Shown: positions 11,324 to 21,162, numbered from the stretch's first letter. The stretch: 64,000 nt of DNA from Pseudisothecium myosuroides (GCA_951799445.1 OX637292.1:19595296-19659295); one strand, 5' to 3'. The notes: generated by a model not told the origin, from the sequence alone. Translations and numbers: made by a program.

Positions 11324-11698
11324 ATGCGACTCCCTGAGAGGTCACGTGAAAAATCCCAGCATCTTCCGACTTGCAGAAGAACCTTTTTCCGGGTGGTCAA
11401 CCCTCCTAACCTCCAATGGGAATTTCATGGAAATTACCCAGGTTACAATAAAATCTCACTAAAAATTAGACTAGCTTGTTTTATGTTAATAATGCGCTCC
11501 GTGAAGTTTCACGACATTCCGATAGCGGCAAGTACCCGAACTGGCGAGATTCCTCGGGAATTAACCACGTGGCGGGGTCCCCGCCACGTTGACCGGCATT
11601 CCGGGACCATACGATGGCGAAACGAAGTCAACCAAAGGTCCTTCCCGACTCTCTCGCACTTACCAGAGACCCTAGGCTATTCACATTTCTCAAAATAG
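11324..11698 (+). CDS. LTR-internal ORF, 124 aa (right copy)
   Basis: Same ORF as 9826-10200 in the opposite arm, with a few substitutions (for example SREKSQHL against SREKFRHL). It ends at TAG 11696-11698, 300 bp upstream of the TATA box at 12001. Function unknown. Confidence 0.35.
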   Translation: MRLPERSREKSQHLPTCRRTFFRVVNPPNLQWEFHGNYPGYNKISLKIRLACFMLIMRSVKFHDIPIAASTRTGEIPRELTTWRGPRHVDRHSGTIRWRNEVNQRSFPTLSHLPETLGYSHFSK

Positions 11699-12000
11699 GA
11701 GACCCCCAAGATCTAAGATTTTACCACGATTTGGTTTTTAAACTAAATTAGCCTACGATGGGTTTTTGGCCTCGATACGGGGGATAGAGGGATCTAGGAC
11801 TAAACACGGCGTTCTGGATTCAACGGCGCAATCCGTTCGACGATTGGAGCTAATCTCCAAAAGTTAGGATGTTGGTCCAGCATAGATGGTAGAAGTAGAA
11901 ATTTAGGATGTAGGATGAAAATCTTTGAGGATGAGGATGAAAATCCCCGTTGATAAGGTTACCTTAGAGCTTTAGAGAGAGGGGTGAGCCCTTGGGAAAC

Positions 12001-12010
12001 CTATATAAGG
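12001..12010 (+). promoter_or_regulatory. TATA box of right giant LTR
   Basis: CTATATAAGG; transcription would be expected to start roughly 30 bp downstream, in the TTTCTCTCTCT stretch. Conserved in all four LTR copies. Confidence 0.65.
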
Positions 12011-12321
12011 GCCCCATTTCTCTCTCTAAAACACCCCCTCACTTTTGTTTGGGTCCGTGGGTCCAATTTGCTTTGGATATTTTGGCATTTGAAGCCAAAA
12101 ACCTCTACGGTATTTTTGGAGCACTTTTTGCTCCGTTGTTGCTAGATTTCAAGCTTTGAAGGTCCTTAGGGGGTCCTTCTATCTTGCCTTGTGTACTTCT
12201 CATGCGTTTGTTATACCCTTGTTACGAGTTAAGAGTCCTTGTTCTCTCTTATTGTACCTTTGTGAGCTAACTTGTGAGTTTAGGAGTCTTTTGGTGTCTT
12301 GTCCTAATCCTAAAGTCACCC

Positions 12322-12351
12322 CCCACCGTACCTTGGCGATGCCGCTTTGGG
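12322..12351 (+). promoter_or_regulatory. Invariant 30-bp leader block (right LTR)
   Basis: A 30-bp block starting CCCACCGTACCTTGGCGA and ending CCGCTTTGGG, about 310 bp downstream of the TATA box. It is identical at 9172-9201 (minus), 58381-58410 (minus) and 62692-62721 (plus), although the last copy is strongly diverged on either side. It would lie in the 5' leader of the transcript; its role is unknown. Confidence 0.5.
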
Positions 12352-12439
12352 AGGCCTTTAGCTTGTGAAGTTGTGTGTCTTTACGTGTACTAAAATGTGT
12401 GTTTTCCTTACTTATGTGTCCTCACCCCCTTCTAATCTT

Positions 12440-12765
12440 TCCCTTGTTGCGTGGACCCCCCCTCGGGACGGCGAAGCTTTGGCTTTGTCACACGTGTTTC
12501 TAAGTTTGTTTTTTTATCTTCTTCTAATATTCCCCTTGTTGCGTGGACCCCCCCCCGGGACGGCGAAGCTTTGGCTTTGTTACACGTGTTTCTAAGTTTG
12601 TCTATTTTATCTTCTTTTAATATCCCCCTTGTTGTATGGACCCCCCCTCGGGACGGCGAAGCTTTGGCTTTGTCACACGTGTTTCTAAGTCTATCTTTTC
12701 TATCTTCTTCTAATATCCCCCTTGTTGCGTGGACCCCTCAAATCGACGGCGAAGCTTTGAACTAG
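12440..12765 (+). repeat. 93-bp tandem repeat with G-box and GGCGAAGCTTTG motif (right LTR)
   Basis: GGCGAAGCTTTG recurs with GCGAAG at 12471, 12563, 12656 and 12749 (92-93 bp period). Three units hold a G-box, CACGTG, at 12491, 12583 and 12676. Related arrays are at about 8940-9130 (left) and 58060-58310 (solo). Single diverged motifs continue at about 12810 and 12873. Confidence 0.8.
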
Positions 12766-13127
12766 TAACAACGTCAAGTCTTACAGTGTGTGTTAAAATA
12801 CTCTTAGACGGCGGAGCTTTGAACCCATGGAGTGTCACAAGTCCTAAAGTTGGTGTTAAACCCAATTTTACGGCGAAGCTTTGAACCTCCATAGCCTTAG
12901 ATTCCAAAGTCTAGTTTCCAAGACCTTTGTGGAAACCTCCAGAGTTTAGCTTCCAAGAGATGTAGGTTCCTTTGCACTTATCAAGTGTAGTGTCTTCCAA
13001 AGTTTATCTAGTCTAGTTGTTTCTCAAGGTCTTAGTGAAATTTGTACCCCCGAGGTTTTATTTCCCCCTAGCCTTAAAATAGCCTTAGCAAAATTTCAGT
13101 CCTAAAATAGCCTTAGAGAAAAAACCA

Positions 13128-13440
13128 GCATTCCAACCAGCAATCCCAACCAGCATCCCAACCAGCGATCCCAACCAGCATCCCAACCAACGATCCCAAC
13201 CAGCATCCCAACCAGCATCCCAACCAGCCTCCCATCAGAAAAAAAAAAAAAATTTATTTAAATTCCGACCCCCCCAGCCAGCCAGCCGGGAAGGGCCAGG
13301 CAGGCTCCGGTTGGACAGAGGCCCCGGTTGGGCAGCAGGCTCCGGTGGGACAGCAGCTTTCGGTTGGGACAGCAGCTCTCGGCTGGGACAGCAGGCTCCG
13401 GTTGGGACAGCAGGCTCTCGGTGGGGCAACCGGGGCTCCT
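13128..13440. repeat. Two VNTRs inside right LTR
   Basis: At 13128-13230 there is an AACCAGCATCCC unit of about 11-12 bp repeated roughly nine times. After an A-run, 13262-13440 holds a GGGACAGCAG/CTCCGGTT unit repeated about six times. The equivalent place in the left arm has a different unit and number. Confidence 0.75.
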
Positions 13441-15599
13441 CCCAAATTTTGATTCCTTTTTTTTTGTTCCACGTTTTGGTTCTCTCAAACCAGAATACAA
13501 ACAAAGATAAAGCAAACTCAAGGAATGTTGGGCTAATTAAGTGCTAAGCAGGGGTGAAGCAGAATTAGGGCCAATAAAAAATACGAAAGGGAGGAGGAAG
13601 AAGAGAGGGGAGCACCACCGTACCTGCAAACAAAAACGGTCTCTATCACCACTCCCACTTACACACAATGGAAGGAAATTAGGGAGAAGGATGTGTTATA
13701 GGAGTGGAAAGAAGAGAGACGATGAATAGTGCCTAGCTAGGAGATTAGGTAGGAAATCTAAAAGAACTCCTTGCAACCGTTGGGAGGAAGATTAGGATGA
13801 CACAAAGCAAGGTTGCGTAAGAGGGTAGGAAAGAACAATTAAACCCTTCTCGTAGTTTGAAACCATAGTGTAAGACCCATAAAAGCTTAGGTGGAATAGT
13901 GCTAGTGTAGAAGAAAGAGGAAGAAAGAAAAGAAAGGAGGAAGGGAAAGAGGGAGTTTAGATCATCAAAAATTGTAATATTTTCTCAATAAGCAGTGAGC
14001 TTGAAAAAAATTCAAAACAAAGCCAAAGACTACCATGAAGCGTGAGGATGTACACGTGGACGTGGACGAAGTCATTTCCGACACCGGTAGTGAAAAAGTG
14101 AGTTTTTGATTTAATCTTTGATGTTTCTCCCTAATTAGCATTTATTTTCCTAATCTGCCCTTAGAGTGTGATTAGCATCCGAGATTAGTGTAGATTAGAA
14201 GTTTAGATTCAAAAGTTGATAGATTAGGAATAGAGGTTTCCAAAAACAGCTTATAATTAAGATTTGACCGTAAACTGACCCCGTTAGGCTAAGTTAAGCA
14301 ATAGGGGGTAGGACGGAGGAATTTTGAATAAAATTTCATCCAAAAAGAACCATGGACGGAAATTAGGTTTAAATTAGAAGGAGAATTTAGGAGTAAAATT
14401 AGGGATTAATTAGCAGTTAGAATTAGAATCAATCTACGCTTTTTACTTTTTAAAGTTAAACTTCTAAGGTCAAAATCTAGAGTTAACTTTAGAGAGTTAA
14501 AAAATAGAATTAATTTAGAACTTTAACTTAGGGGTTTAAACTCTCAAGTCAAATCTTAGGGTAGGTTCATGTAAGAGTTTAGAGTTGATTAGGGAGTCAA
14601 AAATTAGAGTAGGAAGTAGAGGTCAACAGTAGAATTAAAAATCAACTTAGGAAGTAGATTTTTGAGTTAGGAATAGAGTAAAAAGTAGAAGTCAAAACTT
14701 GGAGTAACATTTAGAGTTCATCTAGGATTAAAACGATAGGATTAAAGTTGGAAGTAGAAAGTCAAAAGTCAAAAGTCAAAAGTTAAGATTAAATTTAAAG
14801 GTTAAACGTTTGAGTCAAGGGGGGAAGTAAAAAGTTAGAGTAAAAAGCTAAAGTGAAAACGTAGAGTCAAACCTAGAGTTGAAACTCAAGGGTAAATCTT
14901 AGAGTTAATTTAGGAGTAAAAACTTAGAGTTAAAAGTTAAAACATAGAGTTAAAATTCAAGGGTAAATCTTAGAGTAAAATTAGAAGTAAAAATTTAGAA
15001 GTTGAAGTCAAAACATAGAGTTAACTTTAGAAGGTAAATTTTAGAGTTAGTCTAGGAGTAGAAACTTGGAGTCAAAAGTCAAAACAAAGTCAAACGGTAG
15101 CATTAAATTTTGAAGTTAAATTCTCTAATTAGTTTGGGAAGCTAAAAACCTAGAGTATACTTAGAAGTTAAAAGTTAGAGTAAGAGTTGGAACTTTAGGG
15201 GTAGCTTTTAAAAGTAGAACTTCTAGGTGGAATCTTAGAAACCCAAGATAGTCTTAGGGATTCATGGAAGGAACATAGGGGTTCCCCTTTTTACGTAGTT
15301 AGGGACGTTAGACATGACACCAACTACCCAGTCTACCCTCGACATAGGATAGATAGTTAGGGAGTTAGAAGTATACCATTACCCCTGAGCTTGCAGTTAC
15401 CTTGTGAGTTATTACATGCATTACTAATTATTCGCTGCCATCCACGAAACTTAGGAAACGTTAGCAAAAAAGATCCATTACTTGGAAGGCACAGTGGACC
15501 GCGCTCACAACACCCCCATATATTAAAAAAGTGGATAAAGGCATAGAACCTGGTCGGTGTTCGCTCTATTACCAAGGGTGGGTAATCTTGCGCCCACAA

Positions 15600-17008
15600 C
15601 TTGCTGGTTACTTTCAAGCTAATTTGTACTATTGGTATTGGTGTGCTCAGGCTTGCTTGGTGCTCTTACTGGACCCCTATACTCTGCTCGGGATGGTAGC
15701 ATTGTTGCCGCTCCTAGATGCAGTCGACACTCTTGTGAACTTTGCACAGAAGCGCGATGTCTTCATATGCGACTTCATAGCGGCAGTCAAAATCTGCCAG
15801 CCAGGCATCTCTCCACAGCATGTATCAGGATCCGTCTATTAACTTTTCTACAGATGAATTCTGGTCCTTCCAGAATTTACTTGACTGTAGCCACGAGCAG
15901 ATTCATCTGAAGTGGAACACGGATCGCAGTGACGGATCAGCGATACTTGTCTTCGTTTGTCACGGTGAACAAATCCATGCGGAACATAAACTTGCCCCAG
16001 TTGATCGAATTGTGTGGGCAGCTTTACTGGCAACAATTAAACAAGAGTGCATAGGTCAGATTTGCTTTTTGCTTGCCTTATACAAACTGATTGCGTTTAC
16101 TGTTTTCATGAAAATCATTAGAGACTAGGGCTTCCTTGTGAATTCGATATTCAGCTGCTGATTGGGCTTGATTCAGGATTCAGATGGCTTTATATTCTTG
16201 TGGCAGGGGCTGGCTTGTTCTTAGTGGTGTTCTTGTTGGGGGCAGTTTGATTTTTTGGCAAGGGTTGGCTAAAATTAAAACAAACAGAAACTGATTTGTT
16301 TGTGGCAAATGGTGGCTTTGTTTTGTTCATGGGTGTTTCAAGTTTGTTGAAATAAGTCAAGTTGGGCTCTCTTTCTGATTGTTGAATTGCCTTGTTATGG
16401 CAGGGGCTGCAACTAAGCTCATCCAGGAGCTTGATTCCCGATTCCCTGCTCAGAATGTGATGAGTGCGCTAGGTATTATGTACCCGCAATTTTGGTGTGA
16501 CGGCAACGCAGAGGACCAATTCGATGCACATCTGAGAGTGTTAATGGACACTTACGGACATGGCAAGTCACTCGGGGAAGGCAGTGGCAAGCTAGTGCTA
16601 CCGCCCCTAATCAATCGTGATCTGCTCATGTCACAACGTGGTCTGTTCAAAATCTGTATGAAGTCCAACGCTAGAGCAGCGATGCTTCCACCTTTCGACT
16701 TGAACCTGCTCACAAAAGTTTGGAGGGTGCTTGACGGGAACAACAGCCTCACAAAGAATTTCTCGGAGTTTATCAAACTAGCTGAGATTGCCGTCACACA
16801 TGTGATAGGGTCTGTGGAGGATGAGAGGACCTTCTCGTCCCTTTCTTTTCTCAAATCGAAGTTGAGAGCGACCCTTGTTGATAACTTGGAGGTCGCAGTT
16901 GGAATGTACTCCCAGAAAGTTTTCACATTGGAGAATTTCCCTTATCAGAGGGCTTTTGAGGAGTGGTTCAAAACTGGAGAGAGAGGGCGGTACCTATCCC
17001 ACGCCTAA
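15600..17008 (+). pseudogene. hAT-family transposase, 5'-truncated, one frameshift
   Basis: Recognisable from about 15693 (frame 3: LLPLLDAVDTLVNFAQKR, DVFICDFIAAVKIC). A 4-bp tandem duplication (CCAG at 15797-15800 and again at 15801-15804) shifts the frame. Frame 1 then continues with SLHSMYQDPSINFSTDEF to 16054. A GT-AG intron, 16055-16403, joins in phase to frame 2 (AATKLIQELDSRFPAQNV) and runs to TAA at 17006-17008. The C-terminal part matches the hAT dimerisation region: FSEFIKLAEIAVTHVIGSVE then DERTFSSLSFLKSKLRATL. The 5' half, including any BED finger and the first catalytic Asp region, is missing; sequence to the left belongs to the giant LTR at 15598. A 3' TIR and a subterminal array follow. 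hAT identity is from these family motifs, not from a search. Confidence 0.8.
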
Positions 17009-17667
17009 TTGCAGGTTCTGCAGCTTGACTGAATCCTAGCTTGATTCGTCAGGAATGCAGGTTAGCTTCATTGATGTTACAGTTTCAGGTCTTTAGAATC
17101 ATACAGGCAGTAGAGTTTGAGGCACTAGTTTTTCTAGAGTTGTCTATGCAGTTTAGCTGCATAGTTGCTTCATTAGTGACCCTTTGTTTGTGTTTATTCC
17201 GTCCATTATTTGTAATGGAACTTGATCCTGTGGGATCTTACTGCTTGCAGGATGGGAGCAACTGCTTGCAGCTTCTTGCATTGAGTGGACTAACTTTAGT
17301 TCTCTTCTTGCTCATACATGTGAAGTTGTTGGTTGTTGGCTTGTTGTAATTGTGAACACTTTGTTGCTTTTGAGCTTTTTGAGCCAACTGTTCCTAATTG
17401 CAATTGTACTGTGCGACCTTTTTACTTGGGCGTCGGAGTTTCCTTGTTTGTGTGCAGGTATTCAACGTTTTGTGCATGTGCCTAACTACTTCCCCTTAGT
17501 AATTTGTTTTTGAATGTTTAGGCACATTCTCATTGAGGCATCGGAGTGTGTGTGTGTGTGTGCAGGTCATGCGTGGTACAGAAATTAGAGAACTTGAACT
17601 ACTTTTTTTTAGTTTGTGTTTTGCAAATTGATGTACTATTTTGTAATGTCAATCTTGCCCACAGTTT
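17009..17667. other. 3' untranslated part of the hAT element
   Basis: No gene is seen. T/G-rich plus strand with a short (GT)n run at about 17549-17562. It lies between the transposase stop and the subterminal repeat array. Confidence 0.45.
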
Positions 17668-17910
17668 TCGCCAAAAATGCTATGGTTCACTCACTTGAAT
17701 TCGCCATGTTTGCACTGGACGTGTGTTTGTTGTCGCCTTTTGTGCATTAAGTTCTGGGATAAGGTCGCCATTGGAATGCTGTTATGGAATTGTTTGTCGC
17801 CAAAAACTGAAACCATGAAAACGTAAATGTCGCCACTACAATGAACCCACCGAAACCAATAGGTCGCCATCCCGTCTTTAGAATTTTAGAGCATTTCGCC
17901 TTAAAGGCGA
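17668..17910 (+). repeat. Helically phased TCGCC subterminal array of the hAT element
   Basis: TCGCC starts at 17668, 17701, 17733, 17765, 17797, 17830, 17864 and 17896: spacings 33, 32, 32, 32, 33, 34, 32. An inverted GGCGA is at 17906-17910. The 27 or so bases between motifs are not conserved, so this is not an ordinary tandem repeat. hAT transposases are known to bind short repeated subterminal motifs. A spacing near three DNA turns would put all sites on one face of the helix. Confidence 0.85.
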
Positions 17911-17938
17911 TACCCTAAAAATGAAAATAAAAGCCCTG
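17896..17938 (-). repeat. Putative 3' terminal inverted repeat of the hAT element
   Basis: Read from outside inward on the minus strand it starts CAGGGCTTTTATTTTCATTT and continues into GGGTATCGCC. hAT ends typically begin CAGGG. The partner 5' TIR is not in the window, having been lost with the 5' half of the element. Confidence 0.55.
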
Positions 17939-18721
17939 GTGAGGGAAAAATTTTCCACATTTAGAAAAATAGATTACAGAAGGATTTCATATTTTTGTAC
18001 ATTTTTTTCCTCAAAAACAAATTTACTATGAATTTTTTTTGTAAAGATTCCATTCAAACTATTATTGTTATATAGGTCACCCTATTTCCAACCATAGGCT
18101 AGTTACAAAATTAACAATGCTTCAATGCAGGTGATAATTATAGCCTCAAATGTACATCTTGTGATCATTCTATGCTTTCAATGTACATCTCTCCAATATT
18201 TGTGCTTCCTCTGCTCACAAATATCTACATGAGCTGTCATCTAAACCACTAGCTGATTGAAAATAAAGCAGTCTAACTAACAAAAATGGATGGCTCATTG
18301 GAATTCGGAAATAGGTCAGCTCCCTTACACATACATGCGTCAATATTTGTTAGAGAACTGAAGTAAGTCCACTGGGTTGCAGTTGTGCAGTGTATAGTGT
18401 ATATTATAATAAGTTCTAGTACATTAAAATTTGAAATTAAAGAAAACCAACGTTTTACATTCATTGAAACAATAAACCAATTTCTTGCATTTGTTCAAAA
18501 AAACAAAAAAATAGTGAACCAAACAAGTAACTTGCATTAATACAAAAGTCAATTATATTTTGAGTTTTAGAGTGAGAAGAGAAGCTATATATATAAATAA
18601 ATATGCATTTTGGGTGGTAAAAGGTAATACATTCCATGTGGAATATGCAAATTAGAATGAGTAGAAGCTCAACCACTCATAATTAAGTTAAAAGCAGGAA
18701 TTGTGTTTGAAGTAAAATCTT
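17939..18721. other. AT-rich intergenic DNA
   Basis: No gene. About 17960-18130 is a diverged repeat whose relative lies at 47225-47375; both hold CTATTTCC(A/G)ACCAT(A/G)GGCT. Confidence 0.5.
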
Positions 18722-19046
18722 AGACCTCATTTAGGCATAGTAGGATAATTTTTCTCAAAAAACTTTGAACTAAACAAATTGTCAAATCAATTTAAATTTC
18801 ATCTCCAAAAATCAATTTGAGATTTAATGCCTCCAATCAAAAGTTATGGACAAATTTTAGAGAGATGTTGGAAGGGACATTTTCTTTGACATTTTCAAAC
18901 ATCTTCTCTGAATTTTCTCCATAACTTTTGATTGGAGGCTTCAAATCTCAAACGGATATTTGGAAATGAAAGTCAACTTGATTTTGCAACTTTTTTAGTT
19001 CAAATGTTATAGAGAAAAGTTATTCTACTATGCCTAAATGAAGTCT
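18722..19046. mobile_element. Foldback MITE, ~325 bp
   Basis: Nearly the whole element is an inverted repeat with arms of about 155 bp. The left end AGACCTCATTTAGGCATAG matches the complement of the right end CTATGCCTAAATGAAGTCT with one mismatch. Conserved inner stem: CCTCCAATCAAAAGTTATGG. The target-site duplication is unclear and there is no coding sequence. Confidence 0.8.
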
Positions 19047-19398
19047 GGAATTCTACTCCAAACATGATTTTTTGTTTTGACAATGAGCGGTCAAGCTTTT
19101 ACCTTCAAATTATCCCATTTGAGGATTGATGATGGAAAATGGATTTCAATATCAAAAATTACGTCTCCACCCTCCACTCCCACAGAGGTCTATGATGCAA
19201 TCCCTTCAATTTAGCATCAAAATTTGTTTTTGATGGTAGATGGTTCAATTGCATTGGTCTATAATTACTCAATGGATTCGTTGGATTTTTGACAAATCAT
19301 CTTTGTCTACAATTATTTGTTCATTTGTATGTTTGGTCCTAGAATTAACAAAGAAAATGAAGCAAAACATTATGTAATGCGACTACTACCCCGGTACC

Positions 19399-19505
19399 AA
19401 AGCTTACATCACTGATGTGAGGATGAATTTTGTGGTTGAGGACTCCATAGAAGAAAAGGCAGCCTCTCTGAAGACTATTGAATGTTACGAAGAACTGACT
19501 ATTAA
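19399..19505 (+). pseudogene. Exon-like fragment, copy 1
   Basis: An open stretch that reads like coding sequence (NFVVEDSIEEKAASLKTIEC). A decayed second copy is at about 20565-20635, with an in-frame TGA. The family is not identified; acidic/helical HEAT-type repeats look similar but this is only an impression. Confidence 0.3.
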
Positions 19506-19589
19506 TTCGGGCTGGTCTGGTCAGTCGGTTTTTGGTCTTGTTTGTCTTAGTTCTTCCCGCCGGGCCATTTGTGTCTGGCAGTCCTTGTA

Positions 19590-19881
19590 AGGTAACTACA
19601 CCCAATTTCGACCCCTTCCTAAAACTGACCCCTACAAATTCTTGCCTAAAATGTACTCCCACTATTCATAAGAGTCTAGGGACAATTTTAGAAACACCTA
19701 TAATCAGTACTTTGAATATTCATAGTGTATTCATACGGTGTCCAAAAAATGCATTCTCAAAGAATCTAGAATCCCCTTTGGACTACCAACAAGACCCCAC
19801 AAAAATATTCCAATATGATACTAAGATCCATGCTGAAATCAGCTGAATTGCTTAAACAGTTGATTTTAGGTGTAGTTACCT
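19590..19881. mobile_element. TA/AGGT-type MITE, 292 bp
   Basis: TIR AGGTAACTACACC at 19590 and its complement GGTGTAGTTACCT ending 19881, flanked by TA on both sides (19588-19589, 19882-19883). TIR start AGGT and TA target site are shared with the elements at 27657, 46810, 47540 and 47582. Confidence 0.8.
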
Positions 19882-20380
19882 TATTTCTTCTTTGCAATGA
19901 AATTCCGTTTCAGCTGTTTCTTAAAAAAAAAAAACTGGATTAATTATCCAAGCATGATCTCAGTTTGCATGATCACCTGAATTGACAAACCCTGTGGTCA
20001 CCACGTCTGAAGTCATGGAATTAAAAAAACTGAAATTTACCCAATGGTTCAGCAATTCATTTGTGAACAGTTCAGCTTGGAAGTGGAAAGTCAATGAATT
20101 GGTAGTGAGCCCAAGCAAGGACAGACGCTGCAGATGCATATAGGCAGTTGGGTCATGGCATGTCTTCAATTAACTCAGCCCCCAACTTTGAAGGTGGAGG
20201 TGCCTTGTTCAAACTGATTGGAACTATCAAAAGTATCCATTTTTAATTTAGATTTCAGTCATATTTCAACTATATATTTCAGCTTAGAAAATGAAGCTTC
20301 ATAAGTTACAGATTTTTCACAATGGTAGATAACACCATAACATTCAGTAGCACTTAGCAGGCCTGCCCTCCCTCCAACTG

Positions 20381-20442
20381 AAGAGTGTGGAATATTCCAC
20401 ACTCTTTCATCTAGCCGGATGAAAGAGTGTGGAATATTCTAC
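20381..20442. repeat. Nested palindromes with two GAATATTC cores
   Basis: A perfect 26-bp palindrome (20381-20406) has half-arm AAGAGTGTGGAAT. Its right half then pairs with a second copy (ATGAAAGAGTGTGGAATATT, from about 20419) around CTAGCCGG, so two alternative hairpins overlap. Each core GAATATTC fits GNATATNC, the PHR1-type P1BS site. It lies 1.1 kb upstream of the receptor kinase ATG. Confidence 0.6.
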
Positions 20443-20564
20443 ACCCATCAGTAGCTAAGAGGACACTTAGCTGAATTTGTCAGAGAGTTTATGAAACAGA
20501 GGCTCAATTTAGTGAGTGCATATAAGTCGATGTGGGGGCCAACCATGTCAGAAAATTTAATGAT

Positions 20565-20635
20565 GAAGTTTGTGGATGATACTTGAAGAGAGGGAAAGGC
20601 AGCCTCTCTTCAGGCTACTGAATGTTATGACATGC
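20565..20635 (+). pseudogene. Exon-like fragment, copy 2 (decayed)
   Basis: Resembles 19446-19490 (shared GGCAGCCTCTCT and ACTGAATGTTA(T/C)GA-type words), but its frame is broken by TGA. It suggests a small local duplication of an old coding fragment. Confidence 0.3.
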
Positions 20636-21162
20636 CTTAGCTCAGAACACAAAAATATCACATGGAAATTCAAATATGATTTAAAAGGTTAAATTGAGCT
20701 CAAAAAGAAGCTTGACCATTAAGAATTGGTAATGGAATTGATTTAAGTTATTACACATAAACTATGGTTTATGTAATGAATTTTCAACCTTTGTATGACC
20801 AATAAGTGGGTTGAATTTCATCTCTAGTTGATTATTGATTACTATTGGTTTGTTTGACTTCAATGTTCATTGTCGGAAGGAGTGTATGTTCAAGTTAATC
20901 CCATTTTGATCATCCATCACTCAGTGACCTATAATATTCCCTAAAAATAGTAAATTTCATTCAAACATTGACGAATCTCAATCCTTGGAGATACTTTCAC
21001 CCTTATCTCGCTCTTACTTCTTGGTGTAAATGGAGTAACTAAAGCTCTAAAATGGAGTAAGATTTTGACAACACTTTGCCAAGAAAAATTTCAATTGGAA
21101 ATACATAAACAAACCCATTTGTCTCTCACTTTTCTCGGCAGGATCAAAGAAATGTTGCACAC

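Larger units (their letters stand above)
6020..15598. repeat. 9.6 kb near-perfect palindrome (inverted giant LTRs)
   Basis: Left stem 6020-10711, loop 10712-10812 (101 bp), right stem 10813-15598. The loop is the terminal 101 bp of the left LTR that the right copy lacks. Arms match over almost their whole length; they differ mainly in the internal VNTRs (8230-8540 against 13125-13450) and in small indels. Example match: GACACAACCCTATTTCGG at 10690-10707 and its complement just after 10813. The two TATA boxes point away from the centre, leaving 2.5 kb between them. Confidence 0.9.
10813..15598 (+). mobile_element. Giant LTR-like element, right copy (5'-truncated by 101 bp)
   Basis: This inverted partner of the left copy lies in promoter orientation on the plus strand. 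It begins abruptly at AGAACCGAAATAGGG, lacking the first 101 bp of the LTR, and ends TTGCGCCCACA at 15598. The TATA box CTATATAAGG is at 12001-12010. Contents: the 124-codon ORF (11324-11698), the invariant block (12322-12351), 93-bp G-box repeats (about 12440-12765), VNTR (13128-13440) and a purine-rich stretch (about 14340-15240). The 3' flank runs straight into hAT transposase sequence. No primer-binding site follows the 3' end, so this is not a 5' LTR of a full element. Confidence 0.75.

Noticed and set aside
12156..12368. Hydrophobic 70-codon ORF in the LTR leader (also 9155-9367, part of 58364-58735)
   Set aside because: The diverged fourth copy breaks the frame, so similarity reflects recent shared ancestry and the 30-bp conserved block rather than a protein.
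13235..13547. Overlapping ORFs on both strands in the right LTR
   Set aside because: Produced by the GC-rich VNTR; not kept in the other copies.
17668..17910. Regularly spaced short motif, CRISPR-like at first sight
   Set aside because: The repeat is only 5 bp, the genome is a plant, and the location beside a hAT terminal repeat explains it.
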